Origin: Onstottus_B sp035558335
GTDB lineage: Bacteria; Acidobacteriota; Blastocatellia; UBA7656
Length of the DNA stretch: 13,531 nucleotides
Reading direction: 5' to 3'
Assembly: GCA_035558335.1 (NCBI GenBank)
Contig: DATMCM010000266.1
Coordinates: 1-13,531, forward strand
Made by a program: the position numbers and the translations under genes. The notes beneath the pieces were generated by a model. That model did not search any database, was not told where the DNA came from, and worked only from the letters and a program-made list of their open reading frames with translations. Below, in pieces: positions 1 through 7,004 of this stretch. Numbering within the stretch: the first letter of the stretch is position 1; each line of letters starts with the position of its first letter.

Positions 1-951
1 CAGCGCAACGCGGGCTTTCCCAAGCGGCGCCTCATCGATCACCGGTGGATGTCCGACCTTCAGCAGAAACAACAACACTAGCGCCCACAGAAAATAGACC
101 GGGGGTTGATGCAGATAGAAAGCAAGCGCTGCCAGACTCACTACCGCGACGGCTGTAAGAGCCGACACCCACTTGTGAAGCTGACGCCCCACGAGCGCAT
201 AAAGCACGTGCCCGCCGTCGAGTTGTCCCACCGGGAAAAGATTCAGCGCGGTGACCAGCAGCGTTCCCCAGGCCGCCCAGTAGATCGGGTTCCACTCGAT
301 CCACTTCGGGAGACCCAGAAGGTCGGTGATGACTATGAAAAGCAGGGGGTCGTGGAACTGGGCGGCTCCGGTGAGGCTCGCAGTGTCTGCCGGCATCGCT
401 GCCTTCGCGAAAACCAAACCTATCACCGAAGCCGGCAACGCGAACGCGAAGCCCGCCAGCGGTCCAGCGATCCCGATGTCAAAGAGCGCTCGTCGGGAGC
501 TGATCGGCGCTTTGATCTTTATGACTGCGCCGAAAGTACCGAACAGCGTGATCGCGGGCGGCGCGGGTATAAAGAACGGGAGGGTCGCGCGAATGCCGTA
601 ATACCTGCAGGCAAAGTAGTGTCCGAGTTCGTGAGCTCCCAGAATTGTCAGCAGTGTAAAGGTGAACAGCAGTCCCTTCGCGAGCGGTTCAAGGTTTCCG
701 CTAACTGTTTCCGTCAGGACCGCAATCAGCGGGCCAACTACCGAGCCAATCACCGTCGAATCGTCGGGGACTGGAATCGAAAGCGCCGCGCCGGTAAGCA
801 TCGTTGTCACACCGGTCGCGATTAACAGCGCAGAGTGGAGCAGAATTCGCGAACCCGTCAGCTCGCTTTCGCGTCGAGTCCGCGTGAACTCATCTCGTGT
901 TCGTTGGAGTTGGACTTCTGGAAACAGGTACGGCTGGTCGGCGTTTTCCAC
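1..951 (-). CDS. Site-2 protease family (M50) membrane metalloprotease, 3' end beyond window
   Basis: Polytopic membrane zinc protease of the S2P/RseP class, which cleaves substrates inside the membrane; the substrate here is unknown. The frame stays open from the start to the left edge (317 codons visible). Counting from the GTG at 949-951, the zinc motif HELGH is at residues 107-111 with E108 as catalytic base. The conserved DIGIAGPLAGF segment begins near residue 158. The third-ligand motif NLFPVGQLDGGH is at about 237-248, with D245 as ligand. Hydrophobic helices occur near 35-60, 92-106, 160-180, 215-238 and after 255. The GTG is the only reasonable start before an in-frame stop at 985-987. 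Just upstream is a TTGACA (983-988), 17 bases, TGTATT (960-965) promoter candidate, which would give a nearly leaderless message. Assignment to the family is secure; the role is not. Confidence 0.93.
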   Translation of the reverse strand, partial: MENADQPYLFPEVQLQRTRDEFTRTRRESELTGSRILLHSALLIATGVTTMLTGAALSIPVPDDSTVIGSVVGPLIAVLTETVSGNLEPLAKGLLFTFTLLTILGAHELGHYFACRYYGIRATLPFFIPAPPAITLFGTFGAVIKIKAPISSRRALFDIGIAGPLAGFAFALPASVIGLVFAKAAMPADTASLTGAAQFHDPLLFIVITDLLGLPKWIEWNPIYWAAWGTLLVTALNLFPVGQLDGGHVLYALVGRQLHKWVSALTAVAVVSLAALAFYLHQPPVYFLWALVLLFLLKVGHPPVIDEAPLGKARVAL

Positions 952-959
952 GGGTTTAG

Positions 960-988
960 AATACAGCCTTCGAATGCTTTGCTGTCAA
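960..988 (-). promoter_or_regulatory. Candidate promoter for the M50 protease
   Basis: On the minus strand a perfect TTGACA (983-988) is followed by a 17-base spacer and TGTATT (960-965), a 4/6 match to TATAAT. Transcription would begin within a few bases of the GTG at 951, giving a leaderless or near-leaderless mRNA. No good Shine-Dalgarno precedes that GTG, which agrees with this. The -10 is weak. Confidence 0.35.
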
Positions 989-1116
989 CCAAACGCACGA
1001 TCGAAGAAGAAAATCAGCTCGCGAAATGGTGGGGGGATGATTGAAGGTGAAGACGGAGCGAGTCCGCAACTCCTCGCGTGCGCGAGACGAACTGGGAATT
1101 TGCAAGACGACCCGGC

Positions 1117-1380
1117 TCAGGATTGGAGTTCTTTCCCGGGTTTGAACCGGATGGTTTTGCCGGGCGGGATGTCGGTGACCTCGCCGGTGCGAGGGTTACG
1201 GCCGACGCCGCGTTTGCGTGGCTTGACTACGAACACTCCGAAGCCGCGCAGCTCGATCCGTTCGCCTCGCTGCAAGGCGGACTTCATCGCGTCGAACAGC
1301 GCTTCAACGGCTGCTTCCGCCTTTATCTTTGGAACGCCGGTAGTGTTGGCGACAGTATTCACAATATCAAGCTTGATCAC
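1117..1380 (-). CDS. hup: HU family DNA-binding protein
   Basis: Small histone-like protein of 87 residues, within the 85-95 usual for HU/IHF. It dimerises and bends or compacts DNA without strong sequence preference. The N-terminal helices (residues 1-38) carry the usual alternating pattern. The beta core has RGFGVF at 45-50. The DNA-grasping arm ends in the hallmark RNPRTGE (61-67), followed by IPPGKTIRFKPGK, the standard C-terminal block. The start is GTG at 1378-1380, preceded by GGAGG (1386-1390) with a 5-base gap. A consensus promoter lies just upstream. It is transcribed divergently from the acyl-CoA dehydrogenase and toward the M50 gene, with about 165 bases between them. HU versus an IHF-like paralogue cannot be decided from sequence alone. 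Confidence 0.96.
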   Translation of the reverse strand: MIKLDIVNTVANTTGVPKIKAEAAVEALFDAMKSALQRGERIELRGFGVFVVKPRKRGVGRNPRTGEVTDIPPGKTIRFKPGKELQS

Positions 1381-1430
1381 GTTGGCCTCCGTAGCCGATT
1401 CAGTCTGAAAGCCCGTTTGGAAAGGCCTGC

Positions 1431-1459
1431 ATTATAAGAAGCAAGGTGAGGACTGTCAA
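1431..1459 (-). promoter_or_regulatory. Consensus sigma70 promoter of the HU gene
   Basis: Reading the minus strand, TTGACA (1454-1459) is separated by exactly 17 bases from TATAAT (1431-1436): both hexamers are perfect consensus. Transcription would begin near 1424, leaving a 5' leader of about 45 bases that contains GGAGG before the GTG start. Such a strong housekeeping promoter fits an abundant nucleoid protein. Confidence 0.85.
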
Positions 1460-1484
1460 TACGTACGCCACCCGGAGTCCACTA

Positions 1485-1544
1485 GCGTGGCGCAAGTTGC
1501 CAGCTTGCGGATTCGATCCCGCAAGCTGGCAGCTTGCACCACGC
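1485..1544. repeat. Long palindrome between divergent promoters
   Basis: Two 26-base arms (1485-1510 and 1519-1544) are reverse complements at 24 of 26 positions, with an 8-base loop (1511-1518). Each arm is itself nearly palindromic (the right arm has GCAAGCT-GGC-AGCTTGC), so the sequence can fold as one long hairpin or as two small ones. It lies between the HU promoter and the candidate acyl-CoA dehydrogenase promoter. No T-run follows on either strand, so it does not look like an ordinary terminator. It resembles REP-type intergenic elements. Confidence 0.85.
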
Positions 1545-1606
1545 AGAAGGGAATCTGTTCGAACAAAGCTTATAGAGCGCAGCGCGGCGATACGGGCTTC
1601 GACTGC

Positions 1607-1635
1607 TTGGCGGTTCAATTAGCGACGTGTAGAAT
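1607..1635 (+). promoter_or_regulatory. Candidate sigma70 promoter of the acyl-CoA dehydrogenase operon
   Basis: TTGGCG (1607-1612), a 17-base spacer and TAGAAT (1630-1635) lie about 70 bases before the ATG at 1705. Matches to consensus are 4/6 and 5/6. It would drive the plus-strand block beginning with the acyl-CoA dehydrogenase. Confidence 0.5.
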
Positions 1636-1704
1636 TGTTAGTTCGTGATGCTCCCAAAAGGTTGTCTGTGCGGGCGCGCTCGCAGAACCAAGCTTGGAGG
1701 CGCG

Positions 1705-2847
1705 ATGGATTTTGAGTTAAACGAAGATCAACAACAGATCAAACAGACGATTCGCAAGTTCGCTGAGGCCGAGCTTGGGCCGCACGTTTCCGAGTGGGAT
1801 GAGGGGCAACACTTTCCCGTCGAGCTTCTGCCAAAGTTCGCCGAGCTTGGAATAATGGGAGTTCTCGTTCCCGAAGAGTATGGCGGCGCGGGAATGGGCT
1901 ACATCGAATACGCTGCGATAATAGAGGAGCTCGCGCGCGTCGATCCTTCGATTGGGCTCTCGATAGCGGGCCACAACTCGCTGGGGGTCGGCCACATTCA
2001 GATCGCTGGAAGCGAAAGACAAAAGCAGAAGTATCTGGTTCCGCTTGCGCGAGGCGAGCACTTTGCTGCGTGGGGACTGACCGAGCCCAGTTCGGGTTCC
2101 GACGCAAGCTCGATGCGCACGACCGCCGTTCGCCGCGACGGGGGCTGGGTGCTGAACGGCTCGAAGAACTTCATCACTAACGCGACCTTCGCCGAGACAA
2201 CTGTTGCGCTGGCGATCACCGACCGCACGACCGGTTCGCACGGAATCTCGGCCTTCATCATCGAGCGGGGCGCTAAGGGTTTCTCGGTGGCGAAGAAAGA
2301 AAACAAGGTCGGGATGCGAGCAAGCGACACCGCTGCGCTGGTCTTCGACGATTGCTTCGTGCCGGGCGAAAACTTGATTGGCGAAGTCGGTCAGGGCTTT
2401 GTTCAGGCGATGAAGGTGCTCGACGGCGGGAGAATTTCAATCGCGGCCCTGGCGGTTGGAATTGCGCAAGGCGCTTACGAGGCTGCGCTCAAGTATGCAA
2501 AGGAGCGCACCCAGTTTGGACGGCCGATCGCGGAGTTTCAGGCGATTCAGTTCAAGCTGGCGGATATGGCTACCCAGATCGACGCGGCGCGCCTGCTGAC
2601 TTATCGCGCTGCTGCTATGAAGAGCAATGGCAAGACCACGACTCGCGAGTCGTCGATGGCAAAGCTTTACGCTAGCGAGGTCGCGGTTCGGGTAGCCGAA
2701 GAATCGGTGCAAATACACGGCGGGTACGGCTATATCAAAGACTATCCGGCCGAGAAGTACTGGCGCGACTCGAAGCTGTGCACGATCGGCGAAGGCACAA
2801 GCGAGATCCAGCGAACCGTCATCGCCCGCCAGATACTGAGAAGCTAG
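1705..2847 (+). CDS. Acyl-CoA dehydrogenase (short/branched-chain type)
   Basis: FAD enzyme that introduces the alpha-beta double bond into an acyl-CoA and passes electrons to electron-transferring flavoprotein. It has 380 residues, normal for the cytosolic homotetrameric class. The N-terminal helical domain is about 1-115. Family signature 1 is at 124-136 (GLTEPSSGSDASS). The middle beta domain spans about 120-230. The C-terminal helical domain has RTQFGRPIAEFQAIQ (268-282) and signature 2 around 336-355 (QIHGGYGY...KYWRD). The catalytic base is probably E363 in IGEGTSEIQR. The start is the ATG at 1705, with GGAGG at 1696-1700; the longer frame to 1645 lacks an equivalent site and family-like residues. 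The position just upstream of meaB and mce suggests branched- or odd-chain catabolism, but chain-length preference cannot be read from the sequence. Confidence 0.95.
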   Translation: MDFELNEDQQQIKQTIRKFAEAELGPHVSEWDEGQHFPVELLPKFAELGIMGVLVPEEYGGAGMGYIEYAAIIEELARVDPSIGLSIAGHNSLGVGHIQIAGSERQKQKYLVPLARGEHFAAWGLTEPSSGSDASSMRTTAVRRDGGWVLNGSKNFITNATFAETTVALAITDRTTGSHGISAFIIERGAKGFSVAKKENKVGMRASDTAALVFDDCFVPGENLIGEVGQGFVQAMKVLDGGRISIAALAVGIAQGAYEAALKYAKERTQFGRPIAEFQAIQFKLADMATQIDAARLLTYRAAAMKSNGKTTTRESSMAKLYASEVAVRVAEESVQIHGGYGYIKDYPAEKYWRDSKLCTIGEGTSEIQRTVIARQILRS

Positions 2848-2876
2848 CAGCATCCGCACTACAGAGATCAGAATTA

Positions 2877-3314
2877 ATGAAGCGAAAAGCCGTCTTGATA
2901 ACCGGTTCCCTGATAGCTGCGGTGGGCTTCGCGTCACTGTGGCAACATTCCTGGAGAGCGAATTCGATGGATGGCGCTTACTCGGAGGCGGGGGGCGCTT
3001 TTGGGATGACAACCTGGGAATCGATGAACAGCAAAGCAATCGTCCAAGAATCCGAATCCACCTATTCCAGTACAGAAGAAGCCAGGAAGCATTTCCAAGA
3101 CCTGTTGAAGGAACCCGGGACAATAATTGAGAGCAGCGCATCGCAAGGGTCTGCAGGCGATGAAAGAATCGTCAAAGTGTTCGGCAGTTTTGACACAGAG
3201 GGTGGAGCAGCAAAGATCATGAAGCGTAGAGCGAACAAGATTGAGCTCATAGATGCTGGTTCTTTGACTTATGCCTTGGCTTTTGAGAGAGCATGGTTGA
3301 AGCTGCAGTTCTAG
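2877..3314 (+). CDS. Small exported or membrane-anchored protein, unknown function
   Basis: I do not recognise this 145-residue protein. Residues 1-4 are basic (MKRK) and about 5-22 are hydrophobic, so a signal peptide or single N-terminal anchor is likely. The rest is polar: a Ser/Glu-rich stretch (50-75), a short helix with EARKHFQDLLKEPG (68-81), and a C-terminal segment with GSFDTEGGAAKI and LTYALAFERAWLKLQF. No cysteines or obvious catalytic motif are present. The ATG at 2877 was chosen because it begins the signal-like segment; an upstream in-frame extension would overlap the acyl-CoA dehydrogenase. It sits 29 bases after that gene and 18 before meaB, so it is probably in the operon. 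Its codons are visibly more AT-rich and less biased (AGA, ATA, TTG, AAT) than those of its neighbours, which suggests a recent or poorly constrained gene. Confidence 0.7.
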   Translation: MKRKAVLITGSLIAAVGFASLWQHSWRANSMDGAYSEAGGAFGMTTWESMNSKAIVQESESTYSSTEEARKHFQDLLKEPGTIIESSASQGSAGDERIVKVFGSFDTEGGAAKIMKRRANKIELIDAGSLTYALAFERAWLKLQF

Positions 3315-3332
3315 GACCACATCCCCTTAACT

Positions 3333-4280
3333 ATGACCGTGACCGAAGGAATCCTCAGCGGCGACAAGCTTGCCATCGCGCGCGCAATCAGCGCGGTGGA
3401 AGACGCTCGCTCGGATTCGACCGAATTGCTCAAGGAGATATTCCCGCACACGGGCAAAGCGCTGATAGTCGGCATCACCGGCGCTCCGGGCGCGGGCAAG
3501 AGCACGCTTGTTGACAAGCTGGCCGCTCACTACCGCGCGAGTGGCGATACAGTGGGGATCATCGCGGTCGACCCTTCGAGCCCGTTTACCGGAGGCGCGA
3601 TTCTCGGCGACCGCATCCGCATGCAGAACATGGCGACCGATCCCGGTATCTTTATCCGAAGCATGGCAGCGCGCGGAAACCTGGGTGGACTTGCCCGCGC
3701 AACTGTGGACGCCGTGGCGATACTCGATGCTGCCGGATATGATAAGCTCATCATCGAAACGGTTGGCGTCGGTCAGGATGAGGTTGACGTCGTCAAGACG
3801 GCTACGGTAACGGTGGTTGTGCTCGTCCCGGGGATGGGCGACGACATCCAGGCCATCAAGGCCGGAATCATGGAAATCGGCGACGTGTTCGCGATCAACA
3901 AGGCCGACCGCGAAGGCGTTTTGCGAACCGAGCGAGAGCTTGAATCGCTGCTTTCCATTTCGGAGAGATCGGATGGCTGGACGCCGCCAATAGTCAAGAC
4001 AATAGCTACTGAGGACAAGGGGCTCGAGGCACTCACCGACGCGATTGCAAGCTACACCGAGTTTGTTGAGGCGCGCAGCCAGCCATCTGAACGCCGCCGA
4101 GCAATCCTGGCCGAGCACCGTATCATCGAGATCTTGCGCGATCGCCTCCTGAGGGTCGCCCTGGAAAGGGGCGTGAGCCAAACCGAGTTGCGCGCGATGG
4201 CTGAATCGGTAGCCGATCGCCGCCGCGATCCGCATTCGGTGGTCGACGAGATCATTGAGAGATTGGGAATTAGTCCGTAG
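3333..4280 (+). CDS. meaB: MeaB-type GTPase, methylmalonyl-CoA mutase chaperone
   Basis: G3E-family P-loop GTPase (older name ArgK) that gates delivery and protection of adenosylcobalamin in methylmalonyl-CoA mutase. It has 315 residues, typical for MeaB. Walker A is GAPGAGKST at 50-58. AVDPSSPFTGGAILGDRIRM (78-97) carries the Mg/switch residues. ETVGVGQDEVDV (142-153) is the switch region characteristic of this family. Base specificity is NKAD at 189-192. The C-terminal helices (about 245-315) are the dimerisation part. The ATG at 3333 has only a weak upstream GGA. The mutase subunits are not in the window, but mce lies directly downstream. The last proline codon and the TAG stop lie inside the repeat element that follows, so the C-terminus may have been trimmed by it. 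Confidence 0.95.
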   Translation: MTVTEGILSGDKLAIARAISAVEDARSDSTELLKEIFPHTGKALIVGITGAPGAGKSTLVDKLAAHYRASGDTVGIIAVDPSSPFTGGAILGDRIRMQNMATDPGIFIRSMAARGNLGGLARATVDAVAILDAAGYDKLIIETVGVGQDEVDVVKTATVTVVVLVPGMGDDIQAIKAGIMEIGDVFAINKADREGVLRTERELESLLSISERSDGWTPPIVKTIATEDKGLEALTDAIASYTEFVEARSQPSERRRAILAEHRIIEILRDRLLRVALERGVSQTELRAMAESVADRRRDPHSVVDEIIERLGISP

Positions 4281-4365
4281 TCAGTAGCTCGTGCGCCAAG
4301 AATCGCCTCGATCCTCGGTGCACGAGCTACGGACTACTGACTACGGTCTACGGACTACTGACTAA
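4273..4365. repeat. Palindrome with GGACTAC heptamers between meaB and mce
   Basis: The left arm 4275-4294 pairs with the right arm 4320-4346, the two differing by exactly one 7-base unit (4328-4334). The loop is 4295-4319. Five degenerate heptamers follow on the right: GGACTAC 4331-4337, TGACTAC 4338-4344, GGTCTAC 4345-4351, GGACTAC 4352-4358 and TGACTAA 4359-4365. The element fills nearly the whole 96-base spacer, and its left end contains the meaB stop codon (4278-4280). Confidence 0.9.
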
Positions 4366-4376
4366 CACTGACGCTC

Positions 4377-4790
4377 ATGAAAATAGATCACTTAGGAATC
4401 GCTGTTCGCTCGATATCGGATTCGCTGGGCTTTTACCACGACGCGCTTGGGATGGAAGTCAGGGCTGCCGAGGCAGTCGAAGACCAGGGCGTTCGCGTAG
4501 CGCTGCTCCCGGTTGGCGAATCACGAATCGAGCTTCTGGAGCCATGTTCAGAGGACACGCCGGTCGGGCGGTTTATCGCCAAACGCGGTGAGGGGCTCCA
4601 TCACATCTGCTATGAGGTCGAGGACCTGGAGTCCAAGTTGGAAGACCTCAGATCGCGCGGGGTGCGGGTGCTCGATGGTTACCCGCGGCGCGGAGCCGAA
4701 GGAAAACTTGTCGCTTTTCTACATCCAGCGAACGCAAACGGCGTTCTAGTTGAACTGGTTCAGAAAGCGAAAACATCGGAGGAACACTGA
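4377..4790 (+). CDS. mce: Methylmalonyl-CoA epimerase (VOC/glyoxalase fold)
   Basis: Converts (2S)- to (2R)-methylmalonyl-CoA, the step between propionyl-CoA carboxylase and the B12 mutase. It has 137 residues, the usual size of a two-betaalphabetabetabeta-module VOC enzyme. Expected metal ligands are visible: H5 (IDHLGIAV), E52 (RIELLEP), the LHH at 74-76 and E126 (GVLVEL). EDQGVRVA (35-42) is the catalytic-acid loop, and AKRGEGLHHICYEV is a strong family match. The ATG at 4377 has little Shine-Dalgarno sequence and follows the repeat element directly. The stop TGA at 4788-4790 abuts the ATG of the next gene, implying translational coupling. Sharing a direction with meaB supports the assignment. 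Confidence 0.93.
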   Translation: MKIDHLGIAVRSISDSLGFYHDALGMEVRAAEAVEDQGVRVALLPVGESRIELLEPCSEDTPVGRFIAKRGEGLHHICYEVEDLESKLEDLRSRGVRVLDGYPRRGAEGKLVAFLHPANANGVLVELVQKAKTSEEH

Positions 4791-6008
4791 ATGAAACTAC
4801 CAGTCAAAGTCATCGTAGCAATCCTGGTTGTCCTTGCCGTAGCGAGCGGGGCGCTCTGGAACCAGAGCTGCACGTCGGGACCCAAATCCGTCAAGCTCTC
4901 GGCGCACGACATGGAGCTTCTCTTCAAGGAGTTGCTGCCGCCGGCGCAACAGCAAGAGATCGCCGCCAGCCCGGAAGAGAAAAAGAAACTCGTGGAGAAG
5001 CTCAAGCAAGTCCTGGCGCTGGCCCAGGCTGCCGAACAGGAAGGTTACCTTCAGCGGCCCGAGATCGCCTCGCAAGTCGCGCTTCAGAGCGACTTGACGC
5101 TCGCTCGCGCTTACCGGAAGAGCAATCCGGATGCGAAGGTTGGCGACGACGAGATCAACGCCTATCACGCTGCAAACCCCAAGGATTTCGATGCGTTTCT
5201 ACAGGGCAATCCTCGCTTGCAGCAACAGGCGCAGGACGCCCAGCGCGACATGATCAAGAAGCAGTATGGTGAGGTCAAGGTGCTGGCCGAGCACGCTCGC
5301 AAGGATAAGATAGATCAGCAAGACCTGACCCGGCTTCAAGTGCTTCTCGACCGCAGTTCGGCGCTGGCCGGAGCCTACATGAACGACCTTCAGAAGAACT
5401 CCGACAAGCTGGTCAGCGACGGCGACATCGAACAATACTTTGCCGATCATGGTTCGGAGTTCGACGAGGTTCGCCTCCGCCACATCCTTATCAGCATTGA
5501 GCCAAAACCGGCCGGCGACGAAGAAGGCGCTGAAGCCAAGGACAAGAAAGACGCTCCCAAGCCGCCGACGAAAGAAGAAGCCAAAAAGAAGGCAGAGGCC
5601 CTTTTGGCTCGGGCGCGCAATGGCGAAGACTTCGCCAAGCTCGCGAAGGAGAATTCCGACGATCCTGGCTCCAAGGATAAGGGAGGAGAGTACGACTTCT
5701 TCGGAAGGGGAAGGATGGTGCCCGAGTTTGAGGAGGTGGCCTTCAAGCTCAAACCCGGTGAAATAAGCGAGCCGGTCGAGACTCAGTTTGGCTATCACAT
5801 AATCCTCCTGGAGGAACGCCGCGCGGCCACGTCGGCGAGCGATCCGAAGGTCCGCCAGCAGATCACCGATAAGCTGAAGCAGGAGAAGGTCGAAGCGCGG
5901 GTTGATGAAATAACAGCGGCAAGCTCGGTCGAGGTGGCAGAGAATTTCGATACCACGCCGAAACAACCATCGACGGAGGCTATGCCAGCGCCAGCTGAAA
6001 AACAGTAA
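4791..6008 (+). CDS. Exported parvulin-type peptidyl-prolyl isomerase (PpiC/PrsA/SurA-like)
   Basis: Envelope chaperone with a parvulin rotamase domain. It has 405 residues. Residues 1-24 form a hydrophobic signal or anchor (KVIVAILVVLAVASG). A Cys occurs at 27 (NQSC), but the preceding residues are not a canonical lipobox, so lipidation is doubtful. Residues 35-225 are an alpha-helical SurA/PrsA-like chaperone region. The rotamase domain starts at VRLRHILISIEP (228-238, H231), is interrupted by a charged Lys/Glu/Pro insert (239-268), and continues through FAKLAKENSDDPGSKDKGG (281-299), FGRGRMVPEFEEVAF (304-318) and FGYHIILLEER (333-343). A low-complexity tail ends the protein. GGAGGA at about 4779-4784 precedes the ATG. 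Its coupling to mce is positional; a role in methylmalonyl-CoA metabolism is not implied. Confidence 0.92.
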   Translation: MKLPVKVIVAILVVLAVASGALWNQSCTSGPKSVKLSAHDMELLFKELLPPAQQQEIAASPEEKKKLVEKLKQVLALAQAAEQEGYLQRPEIASQVALQSDLTLARAYRKSNPDAKVGDDEINAYHAANPKDFDAFLQGNPRLQQQAQDAQRDMIKKQYGEVKVLAEHARKDKIDQQDLTRLQVLLDRSSALAGAYMNDLQKNSDKLVSDGDIEQYFADHGSEFDEVRLRHILISIEPKPAGDEEGAEAKDKKDAPKPPTKEEAKKKAEALLARARNGEDFAKLAKENSDDPGSKDKGGEYDFFGRGRMVPEFEEVAFKLKPGEISEPVETQFGYHIILLEERRAATSASDPKVRQQITDKLKQEKVEARVDEITAASSVEVAENFDTTPKQPSTEAMPAPAEKQ

Positions 6009-6012
6009 AGAA

Positions 6013-6105
6013 GTCAGTAGTCCGTAGCTCGTGCTTCAAGCTCTCACTCGACCTTGAGATTACCAGCTACGGACTACTGACTACGGACTACGGACTACGG
6101 ACTAT
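6013..6105. repeat. Palindrome with GGACTAC heptamers between the PPIase gene and mtnP
   Basis: A perfect 17-base inverted repeat (6013-6029 and 6065-6081) encloses a 35-base loop. It is followed by heptamers GGACTAC 6071-6077, TGACTAC 6078-6084, GGACTAC 6085-6091, GGACTAC 6092-6098 and GGACTAT 6099-6105. It shares arms and unit with the element at 4273-4365 but has an unrelated loop. It begins 4 bases after the PPIase stop and ends 1 base before the mtnP Shine-Dalgarno (6107-6112). Confidence 0.9.
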
Positions 6106-6115
6106 TGGAGGAACA

Positions 6116-6988
6116 TTGTCACAAGCCAGAATCGGCGTCATCGGGGGAAGCGGTCTCTATCAGATGCCGGCGCTCACTCAGATCGAAGAAGTGCAGGTAG
6201 CGACTCCCTTCGGCGAGCCGTCCGACGCGTTCGTGGTTGGAACTCTCGCGGGACAACGGGTCGCATTCTTGCCGAGGCACGGTCGCGGTCATCGCCTTTT
6301 GCCAACCGAGATTCCATTCCGCGCCAACATCTACGCAATGAAACTGCTTGGCGTCGAACGAATCATATCGGCCAGCGCGGTCGGCTCGCTCCGCGAAGAA
6401 CTAAAGCCGATGGACATCGTCTTTCCGGACCAGTTCTTCGACCGCACGCGTCAGCGGGCTTCAACTTTTTTCGGCGGCGGCATTGCGGCGCACGTGACCT
6501 TCGCCGACCCGGTTTGCAGGGATCTGGTCGACACCCTGGAACAGGCTGCCAGAGCTGATCTGAAAGGCATCGGCCTGCATCGCGGCGGCACCTATCTCTG
6601 CATGGAAGGCCCAGCCTTCTCCACAAGAGCCGAATCCGAAACCTATCGCTCGTGGGGAATGTCGGTCATTGGAATGACCAATCTCCAGGAAGCCAAGCTC
6701 GCCAGGGAAGCCGAGATCTGTTATGCGACGATGGCGCTCGTAACCGACTATGACTGCTGGCACTCGGATCACGACTCGGTCACGGTTGAGATGGTGATCG
6801 AGTATCTGAATCGCAACGCGGAAAATGCGCAGAAGCTGATCGCCGGCGCGGTCGCGCGACTCGCCGGCGCCGAGCGCTCCTGCAAGTGCGCCCATTCTCT
6901 GCGACATGCTATCATTACCGCGCCGGATAAGGTCGCGCCTGAAGCCAGAGAACGACTGAGCGCGATCATCGGCAAATACCTGAATTGA
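6116..6988 (+). CDS. mtnP: S-methyl-5'-thioadenosine phosphorylase
   Basis: Cleaves methylthioadenosine with phosphate to adenine and 5-methylthioribose-1-phosphate, salvaging a by-product of polyamine and related syntheses. It has 290 residues, normal for the trimeric MTAP/PNP class. Visible motifs are the phosphate-binding GGSGLY (10-15), RHGRGHRLLPTEI (54-66), SASAVGSL (85-92), MEGPAFSTRAE (163-173) and NLQEAKLAREAEICYA (189-204). TDYDCW (210-215) follows, its aspartates marking preference for 6-aminopurines over the Asn of PNPs. The start is TTG at 6116, with GGAGGA 6107-6112 close by; the next in-frame ATG would remove the phosphate loop. The stop is 16 bases before the next gene, so an operon with the TPR protein is likely. 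A broader adenosine/inosine specificity cannot be excluded. Confidence 0.93.
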   Translation: MSQARIGVIGGSGLYQMPALTQIEEVQVATPFGEPSDAFVVGTLAGQRVAFLPRHGRGHRLLPTEIPFRANIYAMKLLGVERIISASAVGSLREELKPMDIVFPDQFFDRTRQRASTFFGGGIAAHVTFADPVCRDLVDTLEQAARADLKGIGLHRGGTYLCMEGPAFSTRAESETYRSWGMSVIGMTNLQEAKLAREAEICYATMALVTDYDCWHSDHDSVTVEMVIEYLNRNAENAQKLIAGAVARLAGAERSCKCAHSLRHAIITAPDKVAPEARERLSAIIGKYLN

Positions 6989-7004
6989 AGTTGAGGGACG
7001 AGCG

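Noticed and set aside
106..825. Plus-strand open frame of 239 codons opposite the M50 gene
   Set aside because: Arg/Gln/Glu-rich shadow of the minus-strand gene, whose HELGH and LDGGH motifs are unmistakable.
1073..1086. CTCGCG-TG-CGCGAG inverted repeat downstream of the HU gene, possible terminator
   Set aside because: Six-base stem with a two-base loop and no T-run on the minus strand; common by chance in GC-rich sequence.
4791..4873. Lipoprotein signal on the PPIase (Cys27)
   Set aside because: Residues before the cysteine (NQS) do not fit a lipobox; a plain signal or membrane anchor is more likely.
4273..6105. The two GGACTAC elements as a CRISPR array
   Set aside because: They are separate loci with short tandem heptamers and inverted arms; no regular repeat-spacer pattern and no cas genes.
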